Assembly: GCA_036376595.1 (NCBI GenBank) | Contig: DASVAA010000076.1 | Location: forward strand, 1 to 12,366 | Direction of reading: 5' to 3' | DNA from: SMAG-U1939 sp036376595 | GTDB lineage: Bacteria; Chloroflexota; Ktedonobacteria; Ktedonobacterales; JADMIN01 | DNA: 12,366 bases | Shown here: positions 5,953 through 12,356 of the stretch, in pieces | Numbering within the stretch: position 1 is the stretch's first letter | How the letters are laid out: the number at the start of each line of letters is the position of its first letter | Program-made: the position numbers and the translations under genes | Notes under the pieces: model-generated | Told to the model about the DNA's origin: nothing | The model's input: only the letters and a program-made list of their open reading frames with translations | The model's database searches: none

Positions 5953-7797
5953 ATGCGGACGCTGCCTGACGTGAAGGAAGAAACGGCGATCGCGCCGGCG
6001 CCGATGCCGCCGCGGTCGGCGTTGAGCCGGGTGGCGGAGCGGGTGGTGCGCGCCACAGGGGACCGCCGCATTATGGCGGGCGTGACGGTCCTGGCGCTGG
6101 TGATCTACCTGTGGCACTCCCTCCAGGCGATCGACTACCCCTGGTACGACGAGGCGTACTACTTCTACCGCGCGCTGCGGCTGACGGCCGGCGACTTTGC
6201 CACCGCGGGCGTGCGCGGCATGGGCGCCTCGCCGCTCTACATCGTCTACTACGCCGGTTGGTACACGCTGCTGCACACCTGGCGGCTCTTCCCCTTGATG
6301 TTCGCCACCGGGATGCTGCTGCTGGGGATGGGCTGCTATCTGCTGCTCTCGCGCTTCCTGCATCCGGCGCTGGCCTGGGGACTGGCGCTCTTCACGGTCT
6401 TCGCCGCCGCGCCGGTGGTGCCACAGAACGGTCTCTACTACACCGGCGCTGGGCTGCTGTGGATGAGCCTCTCGCTGCTGGGCAAGCGCGCGATCTCACG
6501 CGGGCTGGCGGCCCTCTGCGTGCTGGCGACGGCCTACATGCGGCCGGATTTCCTCGGCGTGGCGCTGTTGTTGCTGGCGCTGCTGGCGGTCTACGAGTGG
6601 CGCCAGATCCGCGCGCTGCCGGCCAGAGACGTGCAGATCAGGCGGGCGAGCCGCGTGGCGCTGTGGTATCTGCCGGTGGTCTGCGGCCTGCTGCTGACCC
6701 TCGTGGGCGCGCTACATGCCGCCGACAGCGCGCAGCGTGTGGACGGCGCGATCCCCTGGAGCTACAACGCCTATCTCTCGGTCAACGATCCGCAGGTGTT
6801 TCAGGGGATGAACAGCCTCGCCCAGCCGTTCACGCTCTTCGAGCACGACTTCGGCCCCGTGGAGCCGCAGACGCTGCCCAACACGCTGCTGGCGATGGCG
6901 CGCCATCCCGACAAGACCGCCCCCTATCTCAACTGGGAACTGGGGCGCCTGTCGGGGGCCTTCAGCGCCGCCGCCTTCACCGCCTGGGGTTATCAGTACA
7001 GCACGACACAGCAACCCCCGTTCTGGGATGCGCTGGTCAACGGCAACCTCACGCGGCTCTTCTGGCTCGGCGTGGTCGAATTCGCGCTGCTCGCCTGGGC
7101 CTGCCGCTTCGCGCTCAAGCGCCGCGGCCTCTACGAGCGGCTGCCGCTGCGCCGCGATACACCCGCGCTGCTGGGCATCCTCAGCCTCAGCGCGCTGGTG
7201 CCGTGGCTGGTGCTGATCAACCCCGAGCAGCGGTTCTGGATGACCTACCCACTGGTGCTGCTGCCCTTCGGCATCGGGGTGACGGCGATCGCCGGCTGGC
7301 TCGTGCTGCGCCTGCCCGCGCACCTGCGGCCGCTCCCGGTGCGCTGGGCGCCGGTGGCCGGCGTGCTGCTGATGCTGCTCTTCCTGCCGCATCCGTGGAT
7401 GGTCAACGTGGCGCGCCCGCACGAGGCGACGATCACCTTCATCCGCCAGCACGTGCCGCAGCACAGCACGATCACCGGCGCACCGCTACTCTCCTACACC
7501 TACTACCTCGCGGGTGAGGGCTGCCAGCTCGACGCACTGGAGGCCACGTCGTTCCAGCCGTCGCCGCTGGTGCAGGTCGAGCAGTACGATCCGCACCTGC
7601 GCTACGTCCTGCTGACCGATCTCTTCCCGCGGAGTGTCTACGACGGCTGGTTTGCCGACTGGCACCGCGCCTATCCCACCCGCACCTGGAAACTCGTGGC
7701 CCAGCAGGCAAGTCCCTGGCTGCGACTCTACGAGCTGCAAGATAGCTCAAACAGCCCACCCGGAACATCCTCCACATCCGCCAACAGCTCGCCCTGA
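5953..7797 (+). CDS. Multi-pass membrane glycosyltransferase, GT-C type (probable)
   Basis: A 614-residue integral membrane protein with about ten or more hydrophobic segments (first at about 40-55, then a series through 95-215, 280-300 and 440-530) and a soluble C-terminal part (about 535-596). The loop after the first helix carries DYPWYDEAYY, with Asp66-Glu67. An acidic motif in the first extracytoplasmic loop is the hallmark of GT-C enzymes (PMT/ArnT-like), which transfer sugars from polyprenyl-phosphate donors. Transfer to a glycoprotein, lipid or cell-wall glycan outside the membrane is inferred; acceptor and sugar are unknown. The frame opens farther upstream (5845), but the promoter at 5881-5909 and the GGGAGAGG at 5941-5948 favour ATG 5953. 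The last 18 residues after LYELQ (DSSNSPP onward) are Ser/Pro-rich and are encoded antisense to a DUF488 remnant, so the original C-terminus has probably been replaced. Confidence 0.8.
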   Translation: MRTLPDVKEETAIAPAPMPPRSALSRVAERVVRATGDRRIMAGVTVLALVIYLWHSLQAIDYPWYDEAYYFYRALRLTAGDFATAGVRGMGASPLYIVYYAGWYTLLHTWRLFPLMFATGMLLLGMGCYLLLSRFLHPALAWGLALFTVFAAAPVVPQNGLYYTGAGLLWMSLSLLGKRAISRGLAALCVLATAYMRPDFLGVALLLLALLAVYEWRQIRALPARDVQIRRASRVALWYLPVVCGLLLTLVGALHAADSAQRVDGAIPWSYNAYLSVNDPQVFQGMNSLAQPFTLFEHDFGPVEPQTLPNTLLAMARHPDKTAPYLNWELGRLSGAFSAAAFTAWGYQYSTTQQPPFWDALVNGNLTRLFWLGVVEFALLAWACRFALKRRGLYERLPLRRDTPALLGILSLSALVPWLVLINPEQRFWMTYPLVLLPFGIGVTAIAGWLVLRLPAHLRPLPVRWAPVAGVLLMLLFLPHPWMVNVARPHEATITFIRQHVPQHSTITGAPLLSYTYYLAGEGCQLDALEATSFQPSPLVQVEQYDPHLRYVLLTDLFPRSVYDGWFADWHRAYPTRTWKLVAQQASPWLRLYELQDSSNSPPGTSSTSANSSP

Positions 7798-7886
7798 GCG
7801 CCGCCCCGCACCACGATGAAGCGCTCCAAACTCAGGTCGCCGTGCCCGATGCTCCAGATCTCCAGCGTCCCCGCTGCTGCCTCCAT
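7728..7886 (-). pseudogene. Truncated N-terminal fragment of a DUF488-family protein
   Basis: A 52-codon frame starting at ATG 7886. Residues 9-44 read LEIWSIGHGDLSLERFI and then ELLADVEDVPGG, matching by eye the N-terminal signature of DUF488 proteins (I-x-T/S-IGHS, SLEEFI, ELLVDVRxxPGS). Full family members run well over 100 residues; here the homology stops near 7755 and a stop follows at 7728-7730. The fragment overlaps the 3' end of the convergent glycosyltransferase gene by 70 bp. A GAGGGGGG run lies about 12 nt upstream of the ATG, and the lipoprotein gene ends only 26 bp upstream on the same strand. It is most likely the leftover of a deletion that fused the two convergent genes; a functional micro-protein is unlikely. 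Confidence 0.6.
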
Positions 7887-7895
7887 CGTCCGCCG

Positions 7896-7912
7896 TCCCC
7901 CCTCTGCGGGGA
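7896..7912 (+). terminator. Weak hairpin between convergent genes
   Basis: TCCCC (7896-7900) pairs with GGGGA (7908-7912) over a 7-nt loop and abuts the stop codon of the lipoprotein gene. There is no real T-tract (TTA only). It may serve the + strand glycosyltransferase transcript. Weak call. Confidence 0.2.
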
Positions 7913-8884
7913 TTAGAAGCCGCCGCTCTGCCAGGTCTTGTTCGCCAGCGCGCTCTTGACCTTGGCAATGTAGTCCAGCGCACCCTGATCGTACCAGCCG
8001 CCACTATACCAGCGCCCGATACAGCCCCACAGGTCGCCGGCATGATACGCTGGATAGCCGGGCGGCGGCGAGCGGTCGGCAAGGTAAGTCGTCCAGCCCT
8101 CGTAGCAGGTGCGGATGATGCCGTAGACCGTCTCGGCGGCGTAGGCGGTGTCGTCGCGGCTCATCGGGAAGGTGCCCTGGAAGTAGTACCACTTGAGCTG
8201 CAGGATGCCATAGCTCTGGTAGCAGCCGCTGCCGTTCCAGGTGCCGGGCGGGCAGTACTGCTGATTGCTGGTCCAGTCGCCAAGCTGGCTCTGCTGCCAC
8301 CACGATTCGACCACCGCTTCGGCGCGCACCACGTCCACCGGCACGCCCCACACGCAGGCCGTCCATTGCAGAATCTCGTCGGTGGTGCCGGTGAAGCTGC
8401 CGGTGATGCGCTGGCGGAAGCCATCGGCCCGCGGGTCCACGCCGATCGATCCGTCCCAGGGATGGACGCCGGCAAGCTGGGAGGCGCTAGGCACGCGGGC
8501 GTTGGCCGCCGCGTTCTGCGGCCGCGGCTCCCACGACGAGCGCGCGATCAGGTCGGCGCACGCCTGCTCGGAGGGCAGCGCGGCGCCCGGCGGCAGCAGC
8601 GGGAAGGCGTACGGCCCCGCTCCGCCCGTTCCGCTGGCGGAGGAAGTCGGCGTGGCGCTGGCGCGCGCCGTGCCCGTACCCGTGGCTGAGGCGGAGGGCG
8701 ACGCGCCGGGCGTGCCGCTCGCCGTAGGGGTGGCAAGCTGGATCACCGGCCGCGACCCACTGGGATTCCCGCCGGAGGGTGCGCAGCTCGCCAGCAGCAG
8801 CGCGGCAAGCGCGAGCGCCGCCAGGACAACGCCGTGAGGACGATGCGGCGTGCGGGCGGTGACCAGGATCGTGCGCGTCTTCAT
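7913..8884 (-). CDS. Lipoprotein with lysozyme / lytic-transglycosylase-like domain
   Basis: A 323-residue protein. A signal peptide (hydrophobic 19-33) ends in a lipobox LLASC with Cys34 as the lipidated residue. Residues 35-90 are a Ser/Thr/Ala/Gly/Pro-rich spacer that would lift the domain off the membrane. The globular part (about 105-323) has DVVRAEAVVESWW with Glu193 placed like the catalytic acid of lysozyme-fold enzymes, and SYGILQLKW (224-232), the equivalent of the G-[IL]-[ML]-Q motif of soluble lytic transglycosylases. Four or more Cys suggest disulfides outside the membrane. The likely role is peptidoglycan cleavage at the cell surface. No good ribosome site precedes ATG 8884; a TACTAT box ends about 9 nt before it, so a leaderless message is possible. 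It follows phage-type genes by 56 bp on the same strand, but the lipoprotein signal argues for a host enzyme rather than an endolysin. Confidence 0.8.
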   Translation of the reverse strand: MKTRTILVTARTPHRPHGVVLAALALAALLLASCAPSGGNPSGSRPVIQLATPTASGTPGASPSASATGTGTARASATPTSSASGTGGAGPYAFPLLPPGAALPSEQACADLIARSSWEPRPQNAAANARVPSASQLAGVHPWDGSIGVDPRADGFRQRITGSFTGTTDEILQWTACVWGVPVDVVRAEAVVESWWQQSQLGDWTSNQQYCPPGTWNGSGCYQSYGILQLKWYYFQGTFPMSRDDTAYAAETVYGIIRTCYEGWTTYLADRSPPPGYPAYHAGDLWGCIGRWYSGGWYDQGALDYIAKVKSALANKTWQSGGF

Positions 8885-8940
8885 GCCGGCGATAGTACCA
8901 TGCCCGCGCGCGATCCCCCGCCAATCGTCCTACTTGCTCG

Positions 8941-9501
8941 CTACAGCACGCGCCCGCCGGCGATGGTCCACTGCTGGCGCACCCACCACGCCGCCTCGTA
9001 GCAGCGGTACTCGCTGCCGGCGACGTGCTCGTAGCACAGGCCGCGACCGGGGCGCGGCTCGCTCTCGATCACTGAGGCCACGCCTCCGCCGAGCCGCGCG
9101 TGCCGCGCCAGCGCGGACCACAGCGCGTCGCGGATGCCCAGGATCTGCTGCTCGGCGGCGTACCAGTCGGGGCGCGGGTCTACATAGACCTGCACGCGCG
9201 CCTCGAACTCCGCCTCGGCGCGGCCGGGTGAGCCGTTCAGCACGGCGGACTCGCCCTCCGGCGGGATCCAGATACAACACTGCGGCAGATAGGCGTCCTT
9301 GAAGTCCTTGGGGCGGCCGACGAAGACGGCATTGGCGGCGCCGTAGCGCACCGCGTCGCTCGCGCTGAGCGCGGCAAACGGGCTGACGCCGCCCACCAGG
9401 CACTCGGCCAGCACGATGGATTGCATTGCCTGGAGCGCGGCGAAGGTCGCGGGCTGCGACGGCAGCGCAAGGCCCGCGGGAGGCGGATTGGGAAACGACA
9501 T
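8941..9501 (-). CDS. Putative phage tail-terminator / tail-completion protein
   Basis: A 186-residue soluble protein with no signal or membrane segment. The middle and C-terminal parts (FEARVQVYVDPRPDWYAAEQQ, a helix IRDALWSALARH, then a strand VIESEPRP and a final YEAAWWVRQQWTI) follow the strand-helix-strand plan of small tail-terminator proteins, which cap the tail tube and join it to the head. The order supports this: the gene directly upstream looks like a head-closure protein and ends 6 nt before this start. AGGAGG (complement of 9512-9517) lies 10 nt before ATG 9501, inside the end of the upstream gene, so the two are probably translated together. The fold assignment is by pattern, not by a clear signature residue. 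The alternative is an uncharacterised cytosolic protein. Confidence 0.55.
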   Translation of the reverse strand: MSFPNPPPAGLALPSQPATFAALQAMQSIVLAECLVGGVSPFAALSASDAVRYGAANAVFVGRPKDFKDAYLPQCCIWIPPEGESAVLNGSPGRAEAEFEARVQVYVDPRPDWYAAEQQILGIRDALWSALARHARLGGGVASVIESEPRPGRGLCYEHVAGSEYRCYEAAWWVRQQWTIAGGRVL

Positions 9502-9507
9502 GACGGC

Positions 9508-9825
9508 TCACCCTCCTATCACGCGCTGGCAGAGCGCCTCTTGATGGTCGTTGGCGAACGTCTCGACGGCTCCCGCGACGCGATATTTGGCGGGCTGGCC
9601 GGTCTCGGGGTCGGTGTTCTGCTCGTCGTAGAGCACGTCGCGGCGCTGGATGGGCACGCTCGGCACGCCCTGTGTGGTGTAGACCCACAAGATGTCGTAG
9701 GGCCGCGCGCCTTCGAGGTCGAGGCGTTCGAGGTCATCCGGCGCCGCTTGCTCGATCTGCACGGCGATGCCGCGGAGCTGCACCGTGCCTTCGGGGCGCT
9801 CCAGGCGAATGGTTGTCAGAATCAC
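9508..9825 (-). CDS. Putative phage head-closure (stopper / head-tail joining) protein, GTG start
   Basis: A 105-residue protein beginning at GTG 9825. The start is set by AAAGGAGG (complement of 9831-9838) exactly 5 nt upstream; the frame stays open to 9945, but the extra 40 residues include this ribosome site and look untranslated. The C-terminal half (RRDVLYDEQNTDPETGQPAKYRVAGAVETF followed by DHQEAL) in short pieces matches the 'D-x-L-x-D-E, TDP-x-TG, YRV' pattern of small head-closure proteins that sit below the connector in siphophages and myophages. It is mostly beta strand in composition. It ends 6 nt before the tail-terminator candidate, giving a two-gene operon. The phage role is inferred from pattern and order. 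It starts back-to-back with the membrane genes on the + strand, 71 bp apart. Confidence 0.6.
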   Translation of the reverse strand: MILTTIRLERPEGTVQLRGIAVQIEQAAPDDLERLDLEGARPYDILWVYTTQGVPSVPIQRRDVLYDEQNTDPETGQPAKYRVAGAVETFANDHQEALCQRVIGG

Positions 9826-9835
9826 GGAACCCTCC

Positions 9836-9864
9836 TTTACTTGCCGACTAGCGCGGTGTAGATT
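9836..9864 (+). promoter_or_regulatory. Weak candidate promoter for the membrane-protein cassette
   Basis: TTTACT (9836-9841) is followed after 17 bp by TAGATT (9859-9864), each four of six to consensus. It would start transcription about 25 nt before ATG 9897. Its -35 overlaps the ribosome site of the divergent head-closure gene. Confidence 0.25.
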
Positions 9865-9896
9865 GTTCGTGGACGAGGACGGGAGGTAGCTGGACA

Positions 9897-10244
9897 ATGG
9901 TAAACGCGCAGCGGCCAGGCGGCCTAGCCCGCTGGGAGAACACACTCCTTTGGGCGTTTTTGACGGTCATTCTCGCCAGTGCGCCCATTAGCGTGATAGC
10001 GATCATCGCCGAAGACGCTACCGGTTCCGGCGTGCGTAACCTCGCGCAGCTCGTTCTCATCGCAGATGCCCTGGCCATCGCGATTGTGGCATCCCTCACC
10101 TTCTGGATGATCTTTCGACGACGTCCCGCCCGCGATGAATCCCTGGCGCGTCTGCGCCGAGACGATGGGCTTTGCCTACCTGCTCGGGGGCACCTACGAA
10201 TTGATTGCCGTATCGTTGATTGGCCATCCGTTGCCTACACTTGA
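9897..10244 (+). CDS. N-terminal half of a four-helix membrane protein, probably frameshifted
   Basis: The frame reads 115 residues. Residues 1-81 hold two clear membrane helices (about 17-37, LLWAFLTVILASAPISVIAII; and about 49-72, LAQLVLIADALAIAIVASLTF), then a basic FRRRPARDE. Beyond about residue 81 (10139) the frame becomes Arg/Cys-rich and loses membrane character, while the +1 frame from 10141 continues with two more helices. Joining GAA (10137-10139) to CCC (10141) by skipping one T gives a 169-residue protein that aligns with the next gene along its length. GGGAGG (9881-9886) lies 10 nt before ATG. The function is unknown. Its position between phage structural genes on the opposite strand fits a phage accessory membrane protein. 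The alternative is two separate overlapping genes. Confidence 0.6.
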   Translation: MVNAQRPGGLARWENTLLWAFLTVILASAPISVIAIIAEDATGSGVRNLAQLVLIADALAIAIVASLTFWMIFRRRPARDESLARLRRDDGLCLPARGHLRIDCRIVDWPSVAYT

Positions 10245-10407
10245 GCAGTTGGCGCCCGGTATCACGGCGTCACTGCCCGCGATTGCCTGGGTGGTCGCCA
10301 TCATCCTACTCGCGTGGGGCCTGCTGGCCGCTCTGAACGCGCGGCGTGCCATGCAAGCAGATGTCCGCCAACGGCTGCCGCCAATACCACCCCCTTCTAA
10401 CCAATGA
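10135..10407 (+). CDS. C-terminal half of the same four-helix membrane protein (or a separate 90-residue protein)
   Basis: 90 residues from ATG 10135, with two membrane helices (about 10-28, TMGFAYLLGGTYELIAVSLI; and about 46-67, LPAIAWVVAIILLAWGLLAAL) and a basic tail. No ribosome site precedes 10135 (the upstream bases are C/G-rich), which favours it being the continuation of the upstream frame rather than an independent gene. The segment PWRV...HPLPTLEQLAPG aligns without gaps with AWQR...APFMPTLDALLPNG of the next gene over about 34 residues. Its TGA stop (10405-10407) overlaps the ribosome site of that gene, so the pair is co-transcribed. Function unknown. Confidence 0.6.
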   Translation: MNPWRVCAETMGFAYLLGGTYELIAVSLIGHPLPTLEQLAPGITASLPAIAWVVAIILLAWGLLAALNARRAMQADVRQRLPPIPPPSNQ

Positions 10408-10417
10408 GGAGTCCGCG

Positions 10418-10891
10418 ATGGACCAGCCCCGCTCTACCGACCGGCGCCAGACGCTCGCCGTGATCTTTCTCGCCGTCGTCCTCCTCTATCTGCCGCTGGC
10501 CGCGCTTGCCATGGGACTGGAAGCCAAACATCGCCCCGCGGGCACCATCCTGCTCGGCGCGCTCAACGCCACGATCGCCAGCCTTGGGCTGCTGCTTGGC
10601 CTGACCACAGGCGGCGCGCGCATGTTGCGGCATGGCACGGCATGGCAGCGCGTCTGGGCAGGCACGTATGCCCTGCTCCTGCTGCTGTGCATCTACGATT
10701 CGCTGGCCCATGCGCTTCAGGCTCCCTTCATGCCGACGCTGGATGCGCTGCTACCGAACGGTGTGGCAGGCGAGGTGCGCGGCGGCATCTATTGGATCGG
10801 GCTTGTCGTCGCCATGGTCATGTGCTTCGGTGTATGGCGGCAGCTTCGTCTCCAGCGACGTGTTGCAGCGGTGCCTCCTTCCGCTCCCTGA
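10418..10891 (+). CDS. Four-helix integral membrane protein, paralogue of the upstream gene
   Basis: 157 residues from ATG 10418, with TGAGGAG (10405-10411) 6 nt upstream. Four hydrophobic segments: about 12-32 (VIFLAVVLLYLPLAALAMGL), 43-62 (TILLGALNATIASLGLLLGL), 79-96 (GTYALLLLLCIYDSLAHAL) and 126-143 (YWIGLVVAMVMCFGVW). The loop APFMPTLDALLPNG is shared with the upstream protein (HPLPTLEQLAPG), indicating a tandem duplication. The basic C-terminus (RQLRLQRR) suggests it faces the cytoplasm. No known family was recognised and no catalytic motif is visible. The gene starts 10 nt after its partner ends and converges on the connector gene with only 27 bp between. Small membrane proteins in such positions can act in superinfection exclusion, but that is speculation. 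Confidence 0.75.
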   Translation: MDQPRSTDRRQTLAVIFLAVVLLYLPLAALAMGLEAKHRPAGTILLGALNATIASLGLLLGLTTGGARMLRHGTAWQRVWAGTYALLLLLCIYDSLAHALQAPFMPTLDALLPNGVAGEVRGGIYWIGLVVAMVMCFGVWRQLRLQRRVAAVPPSAP

Positions 10892-10918
10892 TGCTCCGCG
10901 ATACCCCGCCTGCATGCC

Positions 10919-11845
10919 TTACATTCCGCGCTCGCGGTAGGGTGCCAGCGCCGCCTTGGCCTGCATCAGCAGTAGCGAATCGCCGGTCTCGTCGCCGCGC
11001 AGCCGCGCCTCCATCTCGTATTTGCCCAGCTTCAGCGAGGCCGCGCCGGTCGGATTGCGCCGCTCGGCCAGCAGCTCGCTCGTCACCCACACGCACGCCT
11101 GCTGCACGTCGTAGGGCACCGCGCCGATGGAAATGCCGCCGGTATAGGTCAGCGTCGCCCACTGCCGCCGCGAGCGTGAGAGGCCGGCGGTCGCCAGCAC
11201 CAGCACCCGCCCCGGTCCTGGCGCCGCGCTCAGCAGATACGGCAGCTCCACCAGCCGGCCACCCGAGGCCAGCTCCACCTGCGTCGCATCGAGGGAGAGC
11301 GTCTGGCCGTCGCCCAGGTCAATCGCCAGCGCCGACACCGATTGCACCGGCCAGTGGCCAGGCCGGATCACCAGCACACCGTCACGGTCCAGCGCCGCGC
11401 GGATACCCGGCATGCCCCACCGCTCGGAGCGCGCGACGGCGAAGAGCGAGCGATCGGTGGCGAGACTGCCGTGGGCGCAGTAGCCCTCGATCCATGCGCT
11501 CGCCCGCAGGATCAGCTCGGCCAGCGCGCCCGCGCTCCCTGCCTGGCTGACCGAGACGCCCGCGGCGTGGGTGAAGATCGTGCCTGGCGCGGCGAGCGTG
11601 ACATGCGTGCCGTCGGCCGAGCCGGTGACCTGCACCACCTCGGAGTACGGCCCATCCAGCAGCCAGAGCGGACCCGCCGCCCAGCCCGCCGAGGCCGCGA
11701 CCGGCAGCGAGGTCACGCCGGCCGCCGCGCCGCCAGCGCCGACCGTGGTGCTCAAGCCCAGCAGCGACGTCGTCTCCTGATTGGCCGCCGCGCGCAGGTA
11801 GGCGGGCACGTCAATATACGCGCCCGCGCCGAGAGTCGTCGCCAT
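10919..11845 (-). CDS. Putative phage head-tail connector (gp6-like adaptor) with N-terminal extension
   Basis: 308 residues from ATG 11845 (AAGGA just upstream); an in-frame ATG at 11905 lacks a ribosome site. The region from about 105 to the end follows the gp6-like adaptor plan: helix ALAELILRASAWIEGYC, a beta part with PVQSVSALAID, then YTGGI...VPYDVQQACVWVTSELLAERRNP, a SLKLGKYE-x-E turn, and a last helix ending LAPYRERGM. Adaptors bind below the portal ring and lead to the head-closure protein, whose candidate gene lies 1.1 kb downstream. The N-terminal 100 residues contain a Gly/Ala-rich beta stretch (GVTSLPVAASAGWAAG, EVVQVTGSADGTHVTLAAPGT) of the kind often found in virion proteins. 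Frame intact with no sign of decay. The phage assignment is moderately sure. Confidence 0.65.
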   Translation of the reverse strand: MATTLGAGAYIDVPAYLRAAANQETTSLLGLSTTVGAGGAAAGVTSLPVAASAGWAAGPLWLLDGPYSEVVQVTGSADGTHVTLAAPGTIFTHAAGVSVSQAGSAGALAELILRASAWIEGYCAHGSLATDRSLFAVARSERWGMPGIRAALDRDGVLVIRPGHWPVQSVSALAIDLGDGQTLSLDATQVELASGGRLVELPYLLSAAPGPGRVLVLATAGLSRSRRQWATLTYTGGISIGAVPYDVQQACVWVTSELLAERRNPTGAASLKLGKYEMEARLRGDETGDSLLLMQAKAALAPYRERGM

Positions 11846-12005
11846 GCGTCCTTCGCCCCTTCCGGTGCCGCCGGCGCGCTCCGCTGCGCCGGATCGGTAT
11901 GGCAAGAGTAGAACGCATGTTCATGTTCTTCAAGGGCGCGGCGGACCACTGGGACGAAGTGCTGTCCGCATGTGAGGGGAGTTGGCCGCACCTGGCCGGA
12001 TATTC

Positions 12006-12356
12006 CTACGCCGTGTACGTCGGGCGCCGGTTGCGCGAGGTGTCGATCACCTTGACGATGCCCCAGGCGAGCAGCGCAAAGACGATCATCGCCAGAATCG
12101 TCGAAAGCTCCAGCACGCTGCCGCGCGCCGACGGCGTGGGGAAGACGCCCTCGAAGAGCGCGACGAACGGGAACGTGACGCCGTAAATCAGGCTGCTGAA
12201 GCCGGCGTTGGGATTGGCGTCTAGCAGCCTGAGCAGCAGCCGGATCGCCAGCAGCGTTTCGAGGATGCCCAGAATCAGATAGATGATGTGTCTCGTGCGG
12301 TAGCCGTTCCAGACCGTCACCGGTTGCACAGGTTGCACCGGTAGCACCGGTTGCAT
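12006..12356 (-). CDS. YggT-family membrane protein (5' end may lie outside the window)
   Basis: 116 residues from ATG 12356, with only 10 bp visible upstream, so a start farther out is possible. Two hydrophobic segments (about 25-45, IIYLILGILETLLAIRLLLRLL; and about 84-104, STILAMIVFALLAWGIVKVI) flank DANPNAGFSSLIYGVTFPFVALFEGVFP, the conserved YggT loop (N-P followed by a P-F/L-x-x-F/P turn). The family is small, inner-membrane and widespread, with proposed links to division, osmotic tolerance or protein-complex assembly in other phyla; a precise role is not set. The first 14 residues (MQPVLPVQPVQPVT) are an unusual Pro/Val repeat encoded by the CACCGGTTGCA-type repeats, and may be an addition to the family core. 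Confidence 0.85.
   Translation of the reverse strand: MQPVLPVQPVQPVTVWNGYRTRHIIYLILGILETLLAIRLLLRLLDANPNAGFSSLIYGVTFPFVALFEGVFPTPSARGSVLELSTILAMIVFALLAWGIVKVIDTSRNRRPTYTA

Larger units (their letters stand above)
8941..11845 (-). mobile_element. Prophage fragment: head-tail joining genes interrupted by a + strand cassette
   Basis: Three - strand genes in the canonical tailed-phage order (connector, head closure, tail terminator) lie within 2.9 kb, with two opposite-strand membrane genes between the first two. Terminase, portal, capsid, tail-tube and integrase genes are all absent from the window: a YggT gene lies on one side and a host-type lipoprotein on the other. This is best read as a decayed prophage or a domesticated remnant. 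No attachment-site repeats were found at the edges. Confidence 0.5.

Noticed and set aside
6111..7517. 468-residue frame overlapping the glycosyltransferase gene on the same strand
   Set aside because: The other frame gives coherent membrane helices and has promoter and ribosome site; this one is Arg/Ala-rich.
7913..8884. Phage endolysin assigned to the prophage fragment
   Set aside because: The lipobox and long Ser/Thr/Ala spacer indicate a host surface lipoprotein; adjacency alone is not enough.
11899..12186. 95-residue + strand frame near the YggT gene
   Set aside because: It runs antisense to YggT for most of its length and shows no family features.
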